Shown piece by piece: positions 7,798 to 17,122 of a DNA stretch of 64,000 nt. The notes beneath the pieces were generated by a model. That model made no database searches and had not been told where the DNA came from. It worked only from the letters and a program-made list of their open reading frames with translations. The DNA is from Spirilliplanes yamanashiensis (lineage in GTDB: Bacteria > Actinomycetota > Actinomycetes > Mycobacteriales > Micromonosporaceae). Both the position numbers and the translations under genes were made by a program. The stretch covers positions 62,001 to 126,000 of the forward strand of contig NZ_BOOY01000027.1 of the NCBI RefSeq assembly GCF_016863475.1, in the 5' to 3' direction. Numbering within the stretch: the stretch's first letter is position 1; each line of letters begins with the position of its first letter.

Positions 7798-8936
7798 CAG
7801 GGTTGCGGGGCCACCGCTGCCGCGCGGGCGTGGTCGAGCGCCAGGTGCAGCGCGCCCTGCAGCGGCGCGCCGGTGCCGAGCGCGCCGTGCGCCAGCCGGG
7901 TGGGGCCGGGGAACAGCCCGCGCAGCGCGTCGCGCACCGGCGGCAGCAGCGCCGGGTGGGTGCCGACCGGCCCGCCGAGCAGGATCAGCTCGGGGTCCAC
8001 CACGGCGGCCACCGAGGCGATGGCCCGGCTGACCGCGCCGGTGAGGTGCGCCAGCGCCGGGTCGGCCGGGCCGCGGTCGAGCACGGCGAGCGCGGCGGCG
8101 ATGTCGTTGGACGGGGCGTCGGACCGGCCGAACCCCGCCGCCGCCAGCTCGCCCGCGAGCGTGACGGGCCCGGCCGCGGGCAGGTAGCCGATCTCGCCGG
8201 CCAGCCCGTGCGCGCCGCGGACGAGCCGGTCGCCCAGGTACAGCCCGACGCCGAGGCCGGCGCCGACGAACACGTACGCGAAGCTCTCCGCCCCGGCGGC
8301 CGCGCCCGCCCGGTGCTCGGCCAGCGTGGCCAGGTTGACGTCGTTGTCGACCAGCACGGGCGCGCCCAGGTCGCCCAGCAGCTCGGCGGGGCTGAGCACG
8401 CCCTCGGGGAACGGGGTGCCCGGCAGCGCGACGATCTCGTGGGTGCGCGGGTCGACGGGGTTGGCGACGGAGACGCCCGCCGCGCGCAGCGGTCCCCGGT
8501 GCGGGCCGACCTCGGCGGTCAGCGCCGCGACCACGGCCCGCGCCGACGCGACGAGGGCGGCGACGTCGCCGGGCGCGGTGGGCGGGCGGCGGTGGTCGGC
8601 CAGCGGGCGCCCGGCCAGGTCGGCGGCGCGGGCGTGCGGGCCGGACTGGTCCAGCTCCAGGGCGAGCACCCAGCCGGCCCGGGCGCCGAGGGAGTGGAAC
8701 GTGCCGACCCGCCCGCGCCGGCCGGTCTCCTGCAGCCCGGTGGCGTCCAGCAGGCCGGCCGCGACCAGGCGTTTCACCGCCTCGGAGACGGTCGGCCGGG
8801 AGTAGCCGGTGGCGTCGGCCAGCTCGGCCCGGGTGGCCCGGCCGCGCCGGATGGTCTCGTCGAGCAGGCGCCGGTCGGTGGCCTCGCGCAGCACCGTCTG
8901 CGGCAGCGGCCGGGCCGCGGTGCGCACCTCGTTCAC
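7797..8936 (-). CDS. ROK-family transcriptional regulator
   Basis: About 379 residues. Winged helix at the N-terminus (RGRATRAELADATGYSRPTVSEAVKRLVAAGLL) followed by a sugar-kinase-fold ROK domain. The domain is degenerate: the ATP-binding DxGxT signature is ELDQSG, and the zinc site CxCGxxGC expected after GEIGY is absent, so it should not be an active kinase. The second in-frame GTG is chosen because AAGGGG sits five bases upstream; the GTG at 8942 directly abuts that site. It is divergent from the DUF1479 gene and probably controls it through the palindrome between them. Confidence 0.85.
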   Translation of the reverse strand: MNEVRTAARPLPQTVLREATDRRLLDETIRRGRATRAELADATGYSRPTVSEAVKRLVAAGLLDATGLQETGRRGRVGTFHSLGARAGWVLALELDQSGPHARAADLAGRPLADHRRPPTAPGDVAALVASARAVVAALTAEVGPHRGPLRAAGVSVANPVDPRTHEIVALPGTPFPEGVLSPAELLGDLGAPVLVDNDVNLATLAEHRAGAAAGAESFAYVFVGAGLGVGLYLGDRLVRGAHGLAGEIGYLPAAGPVTLAGELAAAGFGRSDAPSNDIAAALAVLDRGPADPALAHLTGAVSRAIASVAAVVDPELILLGGPVGTHPALLPPVRDALRGLFPGPTRLAHGALGTGAPLQGALHLALDHARAAAVAPQP

Positions 8937-8988
8937 GGCCACCCCTTGTGATCTTCGACCCGCCCGGCCTACATTACCAATGTTCTAG

Positions 8989-9001
8989 TTAGGTCACCTA
9001 A
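8989..9001. promoter_or_regulatory. Candidate ROK operator, TTAGGT-C-ACCTAA palindrome
   Basis: Perfect 13-bp palindrome (6-bp arms, single C at the centre) in the AT-rich gap between the divergent ROK regulator and DUF1479 genes, 24 bp before the DUF1479 start. TTAG/CTAA ends resemble XylR/NagC-type ROK sites. It is the only strong dyad in this gap. Binding of the adjacent regulator is inferred. Confidence 0.6.
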
Positions 9002-9025
9002 TCAAATCGTTCCGGGAGGTCCCCG

Positions 9026-10267
9026 ATGTCCCACCCCGCCCCCGCCGACGTCCCCGCCGCCATCCGCGAGACCAAGGCCGCGCTGCGCGAGCGCATCGGC
9101 GACGTCGCCGTCGCGTTCAAGGCCGCCGAGGAACTCATGCGCGCCGAGGTCGCCGAGGTCGTCCGGCAGCGCGAGCGGGGCGAGGACGTCTGGCCGGTCG
9201 TCCGCTACGCCGACATCGCCGCCGGCACCGTGCCCGCCGAGCAGGTCGAGGCGGTGCGCCGCCGCGGCTGCGCCGTCGTCAAGGGCACGTTCGGCCGCGA
9301 GCGCGCCGAGGGCTGGGACCGCGAGCTCGTCGACTACCTGGAGCGCAACGACTTCGCCGGGCAGTACCGCTACCTCGACGACGGCATCTTCGGCGGCCTC
9401 GCCGCGGGCAAGCCGTCGATCTTCCCCATCTACTGGTCGAAGCCGCAGATGGAGGCCCGCGAGGACGAGGCCATGGTGAACGTGCGCGGCTTCCTCAACT
9501 CGTTCTGGAAGCACGAGTCCGAGGGCCGCGTCTGGTTCGACCCGACCCGCGACACCGCGTACCCCGACCGGGTCCGCCGCCGCGAGCCCGGCAGCAACTC
9601 GGCCGGCCTGTCGGCGCACACCGACTCCGGCTCGATCGAGCGCTGGCTGCTGCCCGCGTACCAGCAGGTCTTCCGGCACGTCTTCGCCGGCGACCCGGCG
9701 GCGTACGACCCGTGGGACGGCGCCTTCCGCACCGAGGTCCACGAGTACGACTCGACCGTGATGTGCTCGGCGTTCCGCACCTTCCAGGGCTGGACGGCGC
9801 TGTCGGACATGCAGCCCACCGAGGGTGTGCTGCACGTCGTGCCCATCCCGAACGCCATGGCCTACCTGCTGCTGCGCGCCCTGCAGGACGACGTCGCCGA
9901 CGACGACCTGTGCGGCGCCGCCAACGGCCAGGCCCTGCCCATCAGCGCGCGCTGGCACCCGGTGCTGATGCCGGCCCTGACCCCGATCCCGGCGGTCGAG
10001 CCCGGCGACACCGTCTGGTGGCACGGCGACATGATCCACTCGGTCGGGCCGGTGCAGGACCAGCAGGGCTGGGGCAACGTCATGTACATCCCGGCCAGCC
10101 CGTGGTGCGACAAGAACGCGGCGTACGCCCGGGAGTGCGGCGAGGCGTTCATCACGGGCGTCAGCCCGAGCGACTTCGCCGCCGAGGACTACGAGGCCGG
10201 CTGGACCGGCCGCCCGCGGCCGGCCGACCTGAGCCTGACGGGCCTGCAGCAGCTCGGCCTGGCCTGA
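9026..10267 (+). CDS. DUF1479 family protein (YbiU/Gig2-like, 2-oxoglutarate/Fe(II) dioxygenase fold)
   Basis: 413 residues, full length for the family. An HxD motif (His198-Thr-Asp200 in SAHTDSG) and a distal His (His338 in HGDMIHSVGPV) form a plausible 2-His-1-carboxylate iron site on a cupin fold. The conserved GTLPA-type region is seen as SIERWLLPAYQQVF. The family includes E. coli YbiU and the fungal GlcNAc-induced Gig2; the reaction is not established. ATG with GGGAGG six bases upstream. It stands alone, followed by a strong hairpin, and is divergent from a ROK regulator, a class that often senses amino sugars or other sugars. That makes a carbohydrate-linked oxidation attractive but unproven. 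Confidence 0.82.
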   Translation: MSHPAPADVPAAIRETKAALRERIGDVAVAFKAAEELMRAEVAEVVRQRERGEDVWPVVRYADIAAGTVPAEQVEAVRRRGCAVVKGTFGRERAEGWDRELVDYLERNDFAGQYRYLDDGIFGGLAAGKPSIFPIYWSKPQMEAREDEAMVNVRGFLNSFWKHESEGRVWFDPTRDTAYPDRVRRREPGSNSAGLSAHTDSGSIERWLLPAYQQVFRHVFAGDPAAYDPWDGAFRTEVHEYDSTVMCSAFRTFQGWTALSDMQPTEGVLHVVPIPNAMAYLLLRALQDDVADDDLCGAANGQALPISARWHPVLMPALTPIPAVEPGDTVWWHGDMIHSVGPVQDQQGWGNVMYIPASPWCDKNAAYARECGEAFITGVSPSDFAAEDYEAGWTGRPRPADLSLTGLQQLGLA

Positions 10268-10292
10268 CGCCCGAGGCCTGACGCCTGACGTG

Positions 10293-10327
10293 CGCGGGCC
10301 CACCCGGAACAACCGGGTGGGCCCGCG
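10293..10327. terminator. Bidirectional hairpin terminator between convergent genes
   Basis: Perfect 15-bp stem (CGCGGGCCCACCCGG with its complement) closing an AACAA loop, in the gap between the DUF1479 stop and the stop of the small membrane protein on the other strand. No U-tract follows on either side, as is common for actinobacterial terminators. Its symmetry would serve both genes. Confidence 0.85.
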
Positions 10328-10339
10328 TGTCGCGTGTGG

Positions 10340-10486
10340 TCAGGCGGTGATGACCGGCCAGGCGTAGGCGGCCAGCGCGAACGCCGCGCCGAGGATGCCC
10401 AGCGAGACGCGGGGAACGGTGATCGGCAGGGCGGCCAGCACGAGCAGGATGATGGCGATGATGTAGAGCACGGCCTGGGCGGACAT
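10340..10486 (-). CDS. Small two-helix membrane protein (48 aa)
   Basis: Two hydrophobic segments (LYIIAIILLVLAALPITV and LGILGAAFALAAYAWPVI) separated by a short PRVS turn, with almost no soluble part. ATG chosen from the AGGAG nine bases upstream. Such tiny hydrophobic proteins are frequent in actinomycetes and lack assigned functions. No operon partner; it ends at the shared hairpin. Confidence 0.65.
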   Translation of the reverse strand: MSAQAVLYIIAIILLVLAALPITVPRVSLGILGAAFALAAYAWPVITA

Positions 10487-10564
10487 GTGTGATGGCTCCT
10501 CAGTGGTTGAACGGCGGCCGCTCACTACCCATCGAACCGGATCCATGAAACATGATCCAGGTCG

Positions 10565-11743
10565 TCACGCCCCGCTGACGAGCACCAGCTCGTTGCCCTC
10601 GGGGTCGGCGATGCGCACGCGGCCGGCCTGCTCGGCCAGCGGCCGGCCGCCGGCCGCGACCGCCGCGGCCAGGCGCGCCCGGGCGTGGTCCGCCGGCACG
10701 GCGAGCTCGGCGTGGATGCGGTTGCGCTGCCGGCGCCGGTCCGTCTCCGCGGCGTCGAGCTGCTGGAACACCAGCACCGGGTCGAGCCGCCGCGGGTCGT
10801 GGATGTCGGTGGCGCCGGCCCGCCGGTCGGGCGTGTAGCCGAGGGCGGCGGCCCAGAACGCGCGCACGGCGGCGACGTCGGCGGCGTCGAGGAACAGCTG
10901 GGCGAAGCGCGGCAGCTCCGGGTCGGCGACGGCCCCGAGGTCGCGCGCGGCGGCCTGGACGTCCGCGGCGAGGGCGGTGAAGTCCAGCGCGAGGCCGTGG
11001 GCGTCGGCCTCCCACTGGTCCTTGCCGCTGTCGACGACCACGAGCCCGGGCCGCAGGTCGACCAGCAACGGGAAGCCGGCGTCGCCGGCCAGCGCCGCCA
11101 CGGCGGCGGCCAGGTCGCGCTGCTGCGCCGGCGAACCGACGCGGTAGCACGCCATCGCGCTGAACACCGCCTGCCAGTCGGCGGTCGCGGGGTCCTCGCC
11201 GAGCGCCCCGCCCGGCACCAGGTCGACCTCGTTGCCGTCGGGGTCGCCGTGCCGCACGCCGTACGGCCCCGACGGCGCGCCCGGGCGCACCCGCTCGACC
11301 ACCGCGGCGGGCCGCACCACGTCGAGGTGGACGCGGTGGCGCAGCGGCCGCGGCTGGTCCGACGCCCGGATCCGCAGCGCGGGGTCGCGCCGCAGCGGGT
11401 CGGTCAGCCCGGCGCCGTCCGGCCCGGGCGCGTAGCCGAGCACCGGCTGCCAGAACCGCCGCACCGCGGCCGGGTCGGCGGACTCGACGACGACGCTCAG
11501 CTGCTGCAGCGCGGCCGGGTCCGCGGCCAGCCCGGCGTCCCGCGCGGCCGCCGACACCGCCGCGGCGTGCCTGGGCGCGTCGAGGCGCACCCGCACGCCG
11601 GACGCGCGCAGGTCGACCGCGGCGGTGCCGGTCAGCTGCCCGATGCGCCCGGCCAGCGCGGCGCCCGCGGTCAGGGACGGCGCGGCGAACCACGCCGTCG
11701 CCACGCCGTCGAGGACCCGCCAGTCCGTTCCGGTCTCCGTCAT
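10565..11743 (-). CDS. Duplicated PCD-like plus VOC (glyoxalase-fold) protein
   Basis: 392 residues built as two similar halves. Each half starts with a region resembling pterin-4a-carbinolamine dehydratase (about residues 1-75 and 185-265). Both contain AAARDLG/AAARDAG-type helices and then a linker of the DAADVAAVRAFWAAALGY type. Each half continues into a glyoxalase/bleomycin-resistance (VOC) domain ending DPDGNEVDLVPG and DPEGNELVLVSG. The PCD part is degraded: the first copy lacks the usual paired histidines. VOC metal-site residues are also incomplete. The role could be binding or isomerising a small molecule; no substrate can be named. ATG chosen because a -10-like TACAGT lies seven bases upstream, suggesting a leaderless mRNA. 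Confidence 0.75.
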   Translation of the reverse strand: MTETGTDWRVLDGVATAWFAAPSLTAGAALAGRIGQLTGTAAVDLRASGVRVRLDAPRHAAAVSAAARDAGLAADPAALQQLSVVVESADPAAVRRFWQPVLGYAPGPDGAGLTDPLRRDPALRIRASDQPRPLRHRVHLDVVRPAAVVERVRPGAPSGPYGVRHGDPDGNEVDLVPGGALGEDPATADWQAVFSAMACYRVGSPAQQRDLAAAVAALAGDAGFPLLVDLRPGLVVVDSGKDQWEADAHGLALDFTALAADVQAAARDLGAVADPELPRFAQLFLDAADVAAVRAFWAAALGYTPDRRAGATDIHDPRRLDPVLVFQQLDAAETDRRRQRNRIHAELAVPADHARARLAAAVAAGGRPLAEQAGRVRIADPEGNELVLVSGA

Positions 11744-11750
11744 ACCCGGC

Positions 11751-11779
11751 ACTGTAGAGCCGGCCGGGCGGCGGTCAGG
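11751..11779 (-). promoter_or_regulatory. Candidate leaderless promoter for the duplicated VOC gene
   Basis: On the minus strand, CTGACC and TACAGT are separated by exactly 17 bp. The -10 box ends seven bases before the ATG, the spacing expected when the transcript starts at the initiation codon. The -35 box overlaps the stop codon of the upstream SDR gene. No Shine-Dalgarno precedes the ATG. Confidence 0.5.
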
Positions 11780-12536
11780 CGACGGAGAAGCCGCCGTCGA
11801 GGGCGAGTTCCGCGCCGTTGACCATGCCGGCGGCGTCCGAGCACAGCCACACCACCGCCGCGGCCACCTCGGCCGGCGCCCCGAAGCGCCCCGTCGGGAT
11901 GCGGGCCAGCATCGGCGCCGCCTTGGCCTGCTCGCCCCACACCTGCTGACCCATCTCGGTCAGCACGACGGTGGGGCAGACGGAGTTGGCGCGCACCCCG
12001 CGCGGGCCCAGCTCCAGGGCCAGCACCTTGGTGGCCATCTGCAGGGCGGCCTTGCTGGCGCAGTACGCGTAGTGCTCGGTGAGGGCGCGCAGCCCGGCCA
12101 GCGACGAGACGTTGACGATGCTGCCGCCGCCGGCGTCGGCCATCCGGGCGCCGAGGCGGGCGGCCAGCAGGGCGGGGGCCCGCAGGTTGACGGCCATGGT
12201 GGTGTCCCACTCGGCGAGGGTCTGGTCGTGGGCGAGGGCCGGGAAGGTGATGCCGGCGTTGTTGACGAGGATGTCCAGGCCGCCGAGGGCGTCCCAGGCC
12301 TCGCCGGCGAGGCGCTCGACCGCGGCCGGGTCGGCGAGGTCGGCGGTGAGGGTGGTGGTGCGGGCGCCGTGGGCGGCCGCGATGGCCTGGGCGCGTTCGG
12401 TCAGCAGGGCGGCGTCGCGGCCGTGCAGGACGACGGCGGCGCCCGCGGCGGCCAGGGCGTCGGCGACGGCGGCGCCGATGCCGCGGGAGGCGCCGGTGAC
12501 GAGGGCGCGGCGGCCGGACAGGTCAGGTGCGGGCAC
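11775..12536 (-). CDS. SDR oxidoreductase, D-threitol dehydrogenase/L-xylulose reductase-like
   Basis: 253-residue classical short-chain dehydrogenase. Contains the TGASRGIG cofactor motif, NNAG, catalytic Ser in NVSSLAG and Tyr-x3-Lys in YCASKAAL. The CPTVVLTEMGQQVW segment resembles L-xylulose reductase and D-threitol dehydrogenase (DthD). The GTG start overlaps the SorC regulator stop by 14 bp, so it is co-transcribed with that regulator and divergent from the EltD-type dehydrogenase. Within a tetritol locus it would oxidise D-threitol to D-erythrulose; this is inferred from position and motif, and a different polyol is possible. Confidence 0.8.
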   Translation of the reverse strand: MPAPDLSGRRALVTGASRGIGAAVADALAAAGAAVVLHGRDAALLTERAQAIAAAHGARTTTLTADLADPAAVERLAGEAWDALGGLDILVNNAGITFPALAHDQTLAEWDTTMAVNLRAPALLAARLGARMADAGGGSIVNVSSLAGLRALTEHYAYCASKAALQMATKVLALELGPRGVRANSVCPTVVLTEMGQQVWGEQAKAAPMLARIPTGRFGAPAEVAAAVVWLCSDAAGMVNGAELALDGGFSVA

Positions 12537-13515
12537 CGGTCACTCCGAGGGTCAGCAGGGCCTGTGCGGTGGGCACGTCGGTGACGAGCTGGTTGAAGTA
12601 GCCGGCGCGGGCGCCGGCCGCGATGGCGGCGACCTTCTCCGGGCCGCCCGCGACGGCGATGCCGACCGGGATGCGGCGCAGCAGCTCCGGGCTGGTGGCG
12701 ATGAGGCGGTCGTCGCCGGGGAACGGGACGTCGTTGCCGTCGCGGTCGAAGAAGTGGTTGCAGATGTCGCCGACGGCGGTGGCGACGGCGTGGATCGGCA
12801 CGAACGCCGGGATGGAGCGGCGGGTGGCGGGCGGGGCGCCGACGCCCAGCAGGGCGCAGCGGGCCTGCTCCCACAGGTGGGTGACGCGGCGGACGCTGTC
12901 GTCCTCGAGCAGGCGGCCGTGCAGGTCGGGGCCGGGCAGCGCCGGGGCGTACAGGAAGGTGGGGGAGCCGCCGATCTTCGCGGCGACCATGCGGGTGATC
13001 TCGTTGGTCTGGTACCAGGCGTTGGGGTCGTCCTGGCCGCCGACGGTGGGGGTGACCCGCACCCCGGGCAGGGCGGGCAGGCTGGCCTGGGCGACCTCGA
13101 AGACGGTCCGTCCCGAGGAGACGATGAGCACGTCGCCGTGGGTGAGGCCGGCCTGGGCGAGGGCGGCGGCGGCCGCGGGGGCCAGGGCGGCGCCCGGGGT
13201 GGCGGCGGCGACGGCGGGCACGGTGGACAGGTGCACGGCGGTCAGGCCGAGGGCCTCGGCGACGCGCCCGGCCAGCGCGGCGGTGTCGGTCTCGACGGGC
13301 TCGATGACCTCGATCTTGACGATGCCGAGGCGGCGCGCCTCGGACAGCAGCCGGCTGACGGTGGCCCGGCTGGTGCCGAGCCGGTCGGCGATCTCCGCCT
13401 GGGTGGCGTCCTCCACGTAGTACAGCGTCGCGGCCGTGTAGAGCAGCTGCGGGGAGAACCGGGGGCCCTCGCTGGGCAGGGCCAGGCGGTCGCGCATGAG
13501 ATCAAGACTATCCAC
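12523..13515 (-). CDS. SorC/DeoR-type sugar-binding transcriptional regulator
   Basis: 330 residues. The N-terminal HTH (DATQAEIADRLGTSRATVSRLLSEARRLGIVKIEV) is followed by a SorC effector domain with the NagB/RpiA-like fold (VGGQ, GVGAPP, FFDRDGNDV and VAGGPEKVAAI segments). SorC proteins bind phosphorylated sugars and commonly control polyol or sugar operons. GTG start chosen because AGGAAGG lies about nine bases upstream; the ATG at 13497 has no ribosome binding site. It is divergent from the polyol transport/catabolism operon with a strong inverted repeat between them. Confidence 0.9.
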   Translation of the reverse strand: MDSLDLMRDRLALPSEGPRFSPQLLYTAATLYYVEDATQAEIADRLGTSRATVSRLLSEARRLGIVKIEVIEPVETDTAALAGRVAEALGLTAVHLSTVPAVAAATPGAALAPAAAAALAQAGLTHGDVLIVSSGRTVFEVAQASLPALPGVRVTPTVGGQDDPNAWYQTNEITRMVAAKIGGSPTFLYAPALPGPDLHGRLLEDDSVRRVTHLWEQARCALLGVGAPPATRRSIPAFVPIHAVATAVGDICNHFFDRDGNDVPFPGDDRLIATSPELLRRIPVGIAVAGGPEKVAAIAAGARAGYFNQLVTDVPTAQALLTLGVTGART

Positions 13516-13555
13516 GGGCGCACCCCTTCCTGGCCCGGCACTCTACCGTGCGGGT

Positions 13556-13580
13556 GAAGATCCGTTCGGAACGGATTTTC
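13556..13580. promoter_or_regulatory. Probable SorC-regulator operator, 25-bp inverted repeat
   Basis: Core arms ATCCGTT and AACGGAT surround CGG. The symmetry extends to GAA/TTC at both ends with a single mismatch, giving 25 bp. It sits 41 bp upstream of the regulator's GTG and 21 bp upstream of the -35 box of the divergent polyol operon. This placement suits repression or activation of both directions by the adjacent SorC protein. Confidence 0.75.
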
Positions 13581-13600
13581 AGATACCTGCACTAGTGTTC

Positions 13601-13629
13601 TGGACAGATGTTCAGTCCCTCCATAGAGT
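13601..13629 (+). promoter_or_regulatory. Candidate sigma70-type promoter of the polyol operon
   Basis: TGGACA and TAGAGT separated by 17 bp, 57 bp upstream of the EltD-like start codon. An imperfect dyad CTGGAC/GTTCAG overlaps the -35 box. The preceding 25-bp inverted repeat is placed where a regulator could contact polymerase. Confidence 0.55.
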
Positions 13630-13685
13630 GACGGCAGTTACAGCGGTGAGTCAACGGCGTTACGCCGAACCCCCTGGAGGACTCA

Positions 13686-14762
13686 GTGCCGGAAACCATG
13701 CAGGCCGTCGTGTGTCACGGACCCCGCGACTACCGCCTGGAAGAAATCCCCAAGCCCGTCGCCGGCCCCGGCGAGGCGCTCGTCCGCGTCGAGGCGGTCG
13801 GCATCTGCGCCAGCGACCTCAAGTGCTACCTGGGCGCCGCCAAGTTCTGGGGCGACGAGAACCGGCCCGCGTGGGCCGAGACCGAGGTGGTGCCCGGCCA
13901 CGAGTTCGCCGGCACCATCGAGCAGATCGACGACGAGGCGGCCGCGCGCTGGGGCGTGGCGGTCGGCGACCGCGTCGTCAGCGAGCAGATCGTCCCGTGC
14001 TGGAAGTGCCGCTACTGCCTCAGCGGCAACTACCACATGTGCGCCCCGCACGACCTGTACGGCTTCAAGCGCCGCACCCCGGGGGCGATGGCGTCCTACA
14101 TGGTCTATCCGGCCGAGGCGCTCGTCCACAAGGTGAGCCGCGACCTGCCGCCCGCGCACGCCGCGTTCACCGAGCCGCTGTCGTGCTCGCTGCACGCCGT
14201 CGACCGCGCGGACATCCGGTTCGGCGACACCGTCGTCGTCGCCGGGTGCGGCCCGATCGGCCTCGGCATGGTCGCCGGCGCCGCCGCCAAGAGCCCCGCC
14301 CGCGTCATCGCGCTCGACGTCGCCGACGCCAAGCTGGAGCTGGCGAAGCTGTGCGGCGCCGACGTCACCCTCAACATCGCCCGGACCGACGTGGTGCAGG
14401 CCGTCAAGGACCTCACCGACGGCTACGGCGCCGACGTCTACCTCGAGGGCACCGGCCACCCGTCGGCCGTGCCGCAGGGCCTGAACCTGCTGCGCAAGCT
14501 CGGCACCTTCGTCGAGTACAGCGTCTTCAAGGACCCGGTCAGCGTCGACTGGAGCATCATCAGCGACGACAAGGAGCTCGACGTGCGCGGCGCGCACCTC
14601 GGGCCGGACTGCTGGCCGGCGGCCATCCGGATGATCGAGTCCGGGAAGCTGCCGATGGACCAGATCTGCACGCACCAGCTGCCCCTGGAGGACTTCCAGC
14701 AGGGCCTCGATCTGGTCGCCGAGGGCACCAAGTCGATCAAGGTGACCCTCATCCCCGCCTGA
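13686..14762 (+). CDS. eltD: Zinc-dependent erythritol/L-threitol dehydrogenase-like enzyme
   Basis: 358-residue medium-chain dehydrogenase. Catalytic zinc site: Cys41 in GICASDLKCY plus His72-Glu73 in PGHEFAG. Structural zinc: Cys105, Cys108, Cys111 and Cys119. NAD-binding GCGPIGLG. The segments AAKFWGDENRPAW, YGFKRRTPGAMASYM and EYSVFKDPVSVDWSIISDD are, as I recall, characteristic of EltD of mycobacteria, which oxidises erythritol or L-threitol to L-erythrulose. GTG start with GGAGG five bases upstream. First gene of the operon with an ABC importer, Dak-type kinase and RpiB-type isomerase. The symbol rests on sequence resemblance and context; related polyols are not excluded. Confidence 0.75.
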   Translation: MPETMQAVVCHGPRDYRLEEIPKPVAGPGEALVRVEAVGICASDLKCYLGAAKFWGDENRPAWAETEVVPGHEFAGTIEQIDDEAAARWGVAVGDRVVSEQIVPCWKCRYCLSGNYHMCAPHDLYGFKRRTPGAMASYMVYPAEALVHKVSRDLPPAHAAFTEPLSCSLHAVDRADIRFGDTVVVAGCGPIGLGMVAGAAAKSPARVIALDVADAKLELAKLCGADVTLNIARTDVVQAVKDLTDGYGADVYLEGTGHPSAVPQGLNLLRKLGTFVEYSVFKDPVSVDWSIISDDKELDVRGAHLGPDCWPAAIRMIESGKLPMDQICTHQLPLEDFQQGLDLVAEGTKSIKVTLIPA

Positions 14763-14790
14763 GCACCTCCTCCCTCCCCAGGAGACCCTC

Positions 14791-16172
<1,382 letters not shown>

Positions 16173-16176
<4 letters not shown>

Positions 16177-17120
16177 CGACCACCGCCCCCTCGCGCCAGG
16201 CGCCGCCCGCCGGGCCCGCCCAGCACGGCACGCCCCCGGTCGTGCCGCGCTGGCGGCGCCGGCTGCGGCCGTACCTGCTGTCGGTGCCGGCGGTCGCGAT
16301 CATCATCGGCATCCTGTACCCGTTCTTCCTGGGCGTGTACTACGCGTTCCTCAACTACTCCGCGGTCAACCCCAACCCGGTGCTGGTCGGCTTCGACAAC
16401 TTCCGCAGCGTGCTGTCGGACCCGGAGTTCTGGACCAGCGTGCGGGTCACCGCCACCTACGCGTTCGTGGCCACCGGCCTGGAGACCGTGCTCGGCATCG
16501 GCATCGCGCTGCTGCTGAACCGCTCCAGCATCGTCGGCCGGATCTTCGAGAAGGTGCTGATCCTGCCGCTGATGATCGCGCCGGTCATCGCCGCGGTCAT
16601 CTGGAAGCTCATGTTCAACCCCCAGTTCGGGGTGCTCAACCACGTGCTCGGCCTCGGCTCCACGTTCGACTGGCTCAGCCGCGACCGGGCGCTCTGGTCG
16701 ACGATCCTGGTCGACCTGTGGATCTACACGCCGTTCGTGGCGATCCTCGTGCTGGCCGGGCTGCGCTCGCTGCCGAAGGAGCCGTTCGAGGCGTCCGAGG
16801 TGGACGGCGCCGGCTGGTTCTACATGTTCCGCCGGCTCATGCTGCCGATGATGTGGCCGTACATTTTGGTCGCCGTCATCTTCCGGCTGATGGACTGCCT
16901 GAAGATCTTCGACATCGTGTACGTGCTCACCGCCGGCGGCCCCGGCGACGCGACCCGCACGCTGCAGGTCGGCGCGTTCGAGGACTCCATCACCAACCTC
17001 AACTACTCGCGCGGTTCCACGTACATGTTCCTGCTCTGGATCCTCGTGTTCGCGGTCGCGCGGTACCTGGTGAGCGTGCTCGGCAAGGCGCAGCGCCGGG
17101 CCGCCGGGGCGGAGGGGTAG
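16173..17120 (+). CDS. ABC transporter permease (MalF/UgpA type)
   Basis: 315 residues, six predicted membrane helices (first at about residues 36-56, SVPAVAIIIGILYPFFLG). The cytoplasmic EAA loop is EASEVDGAGWFYMFRRLMLPMM, ending in the Pro/Leu-rich signature. The N-terminal cytosolic tail is Pro-rich. GTG start overlaps the binding-protein stop (GTGA). It pairs with the next permease to form the translocation channel for the polyol. PGGPGDATRTL and DSITNLNYSRGST are typical of CUT1-type importers. Confidence 0.9.
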
Positions 17121-17122
17121 TC

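Noticed and set aside
7797-8936. ROK protein considered as an active sugar kinase
   Set aside because: It has an N-terminal winged helix, and the DxGxT and CxCGxxGC motifs are lost.
8989-9001. ROK palindrome considered as a phage attachment core
   Set aside because: No integrase or repeated copy is present in the window; the divergent regulator context explains it better.
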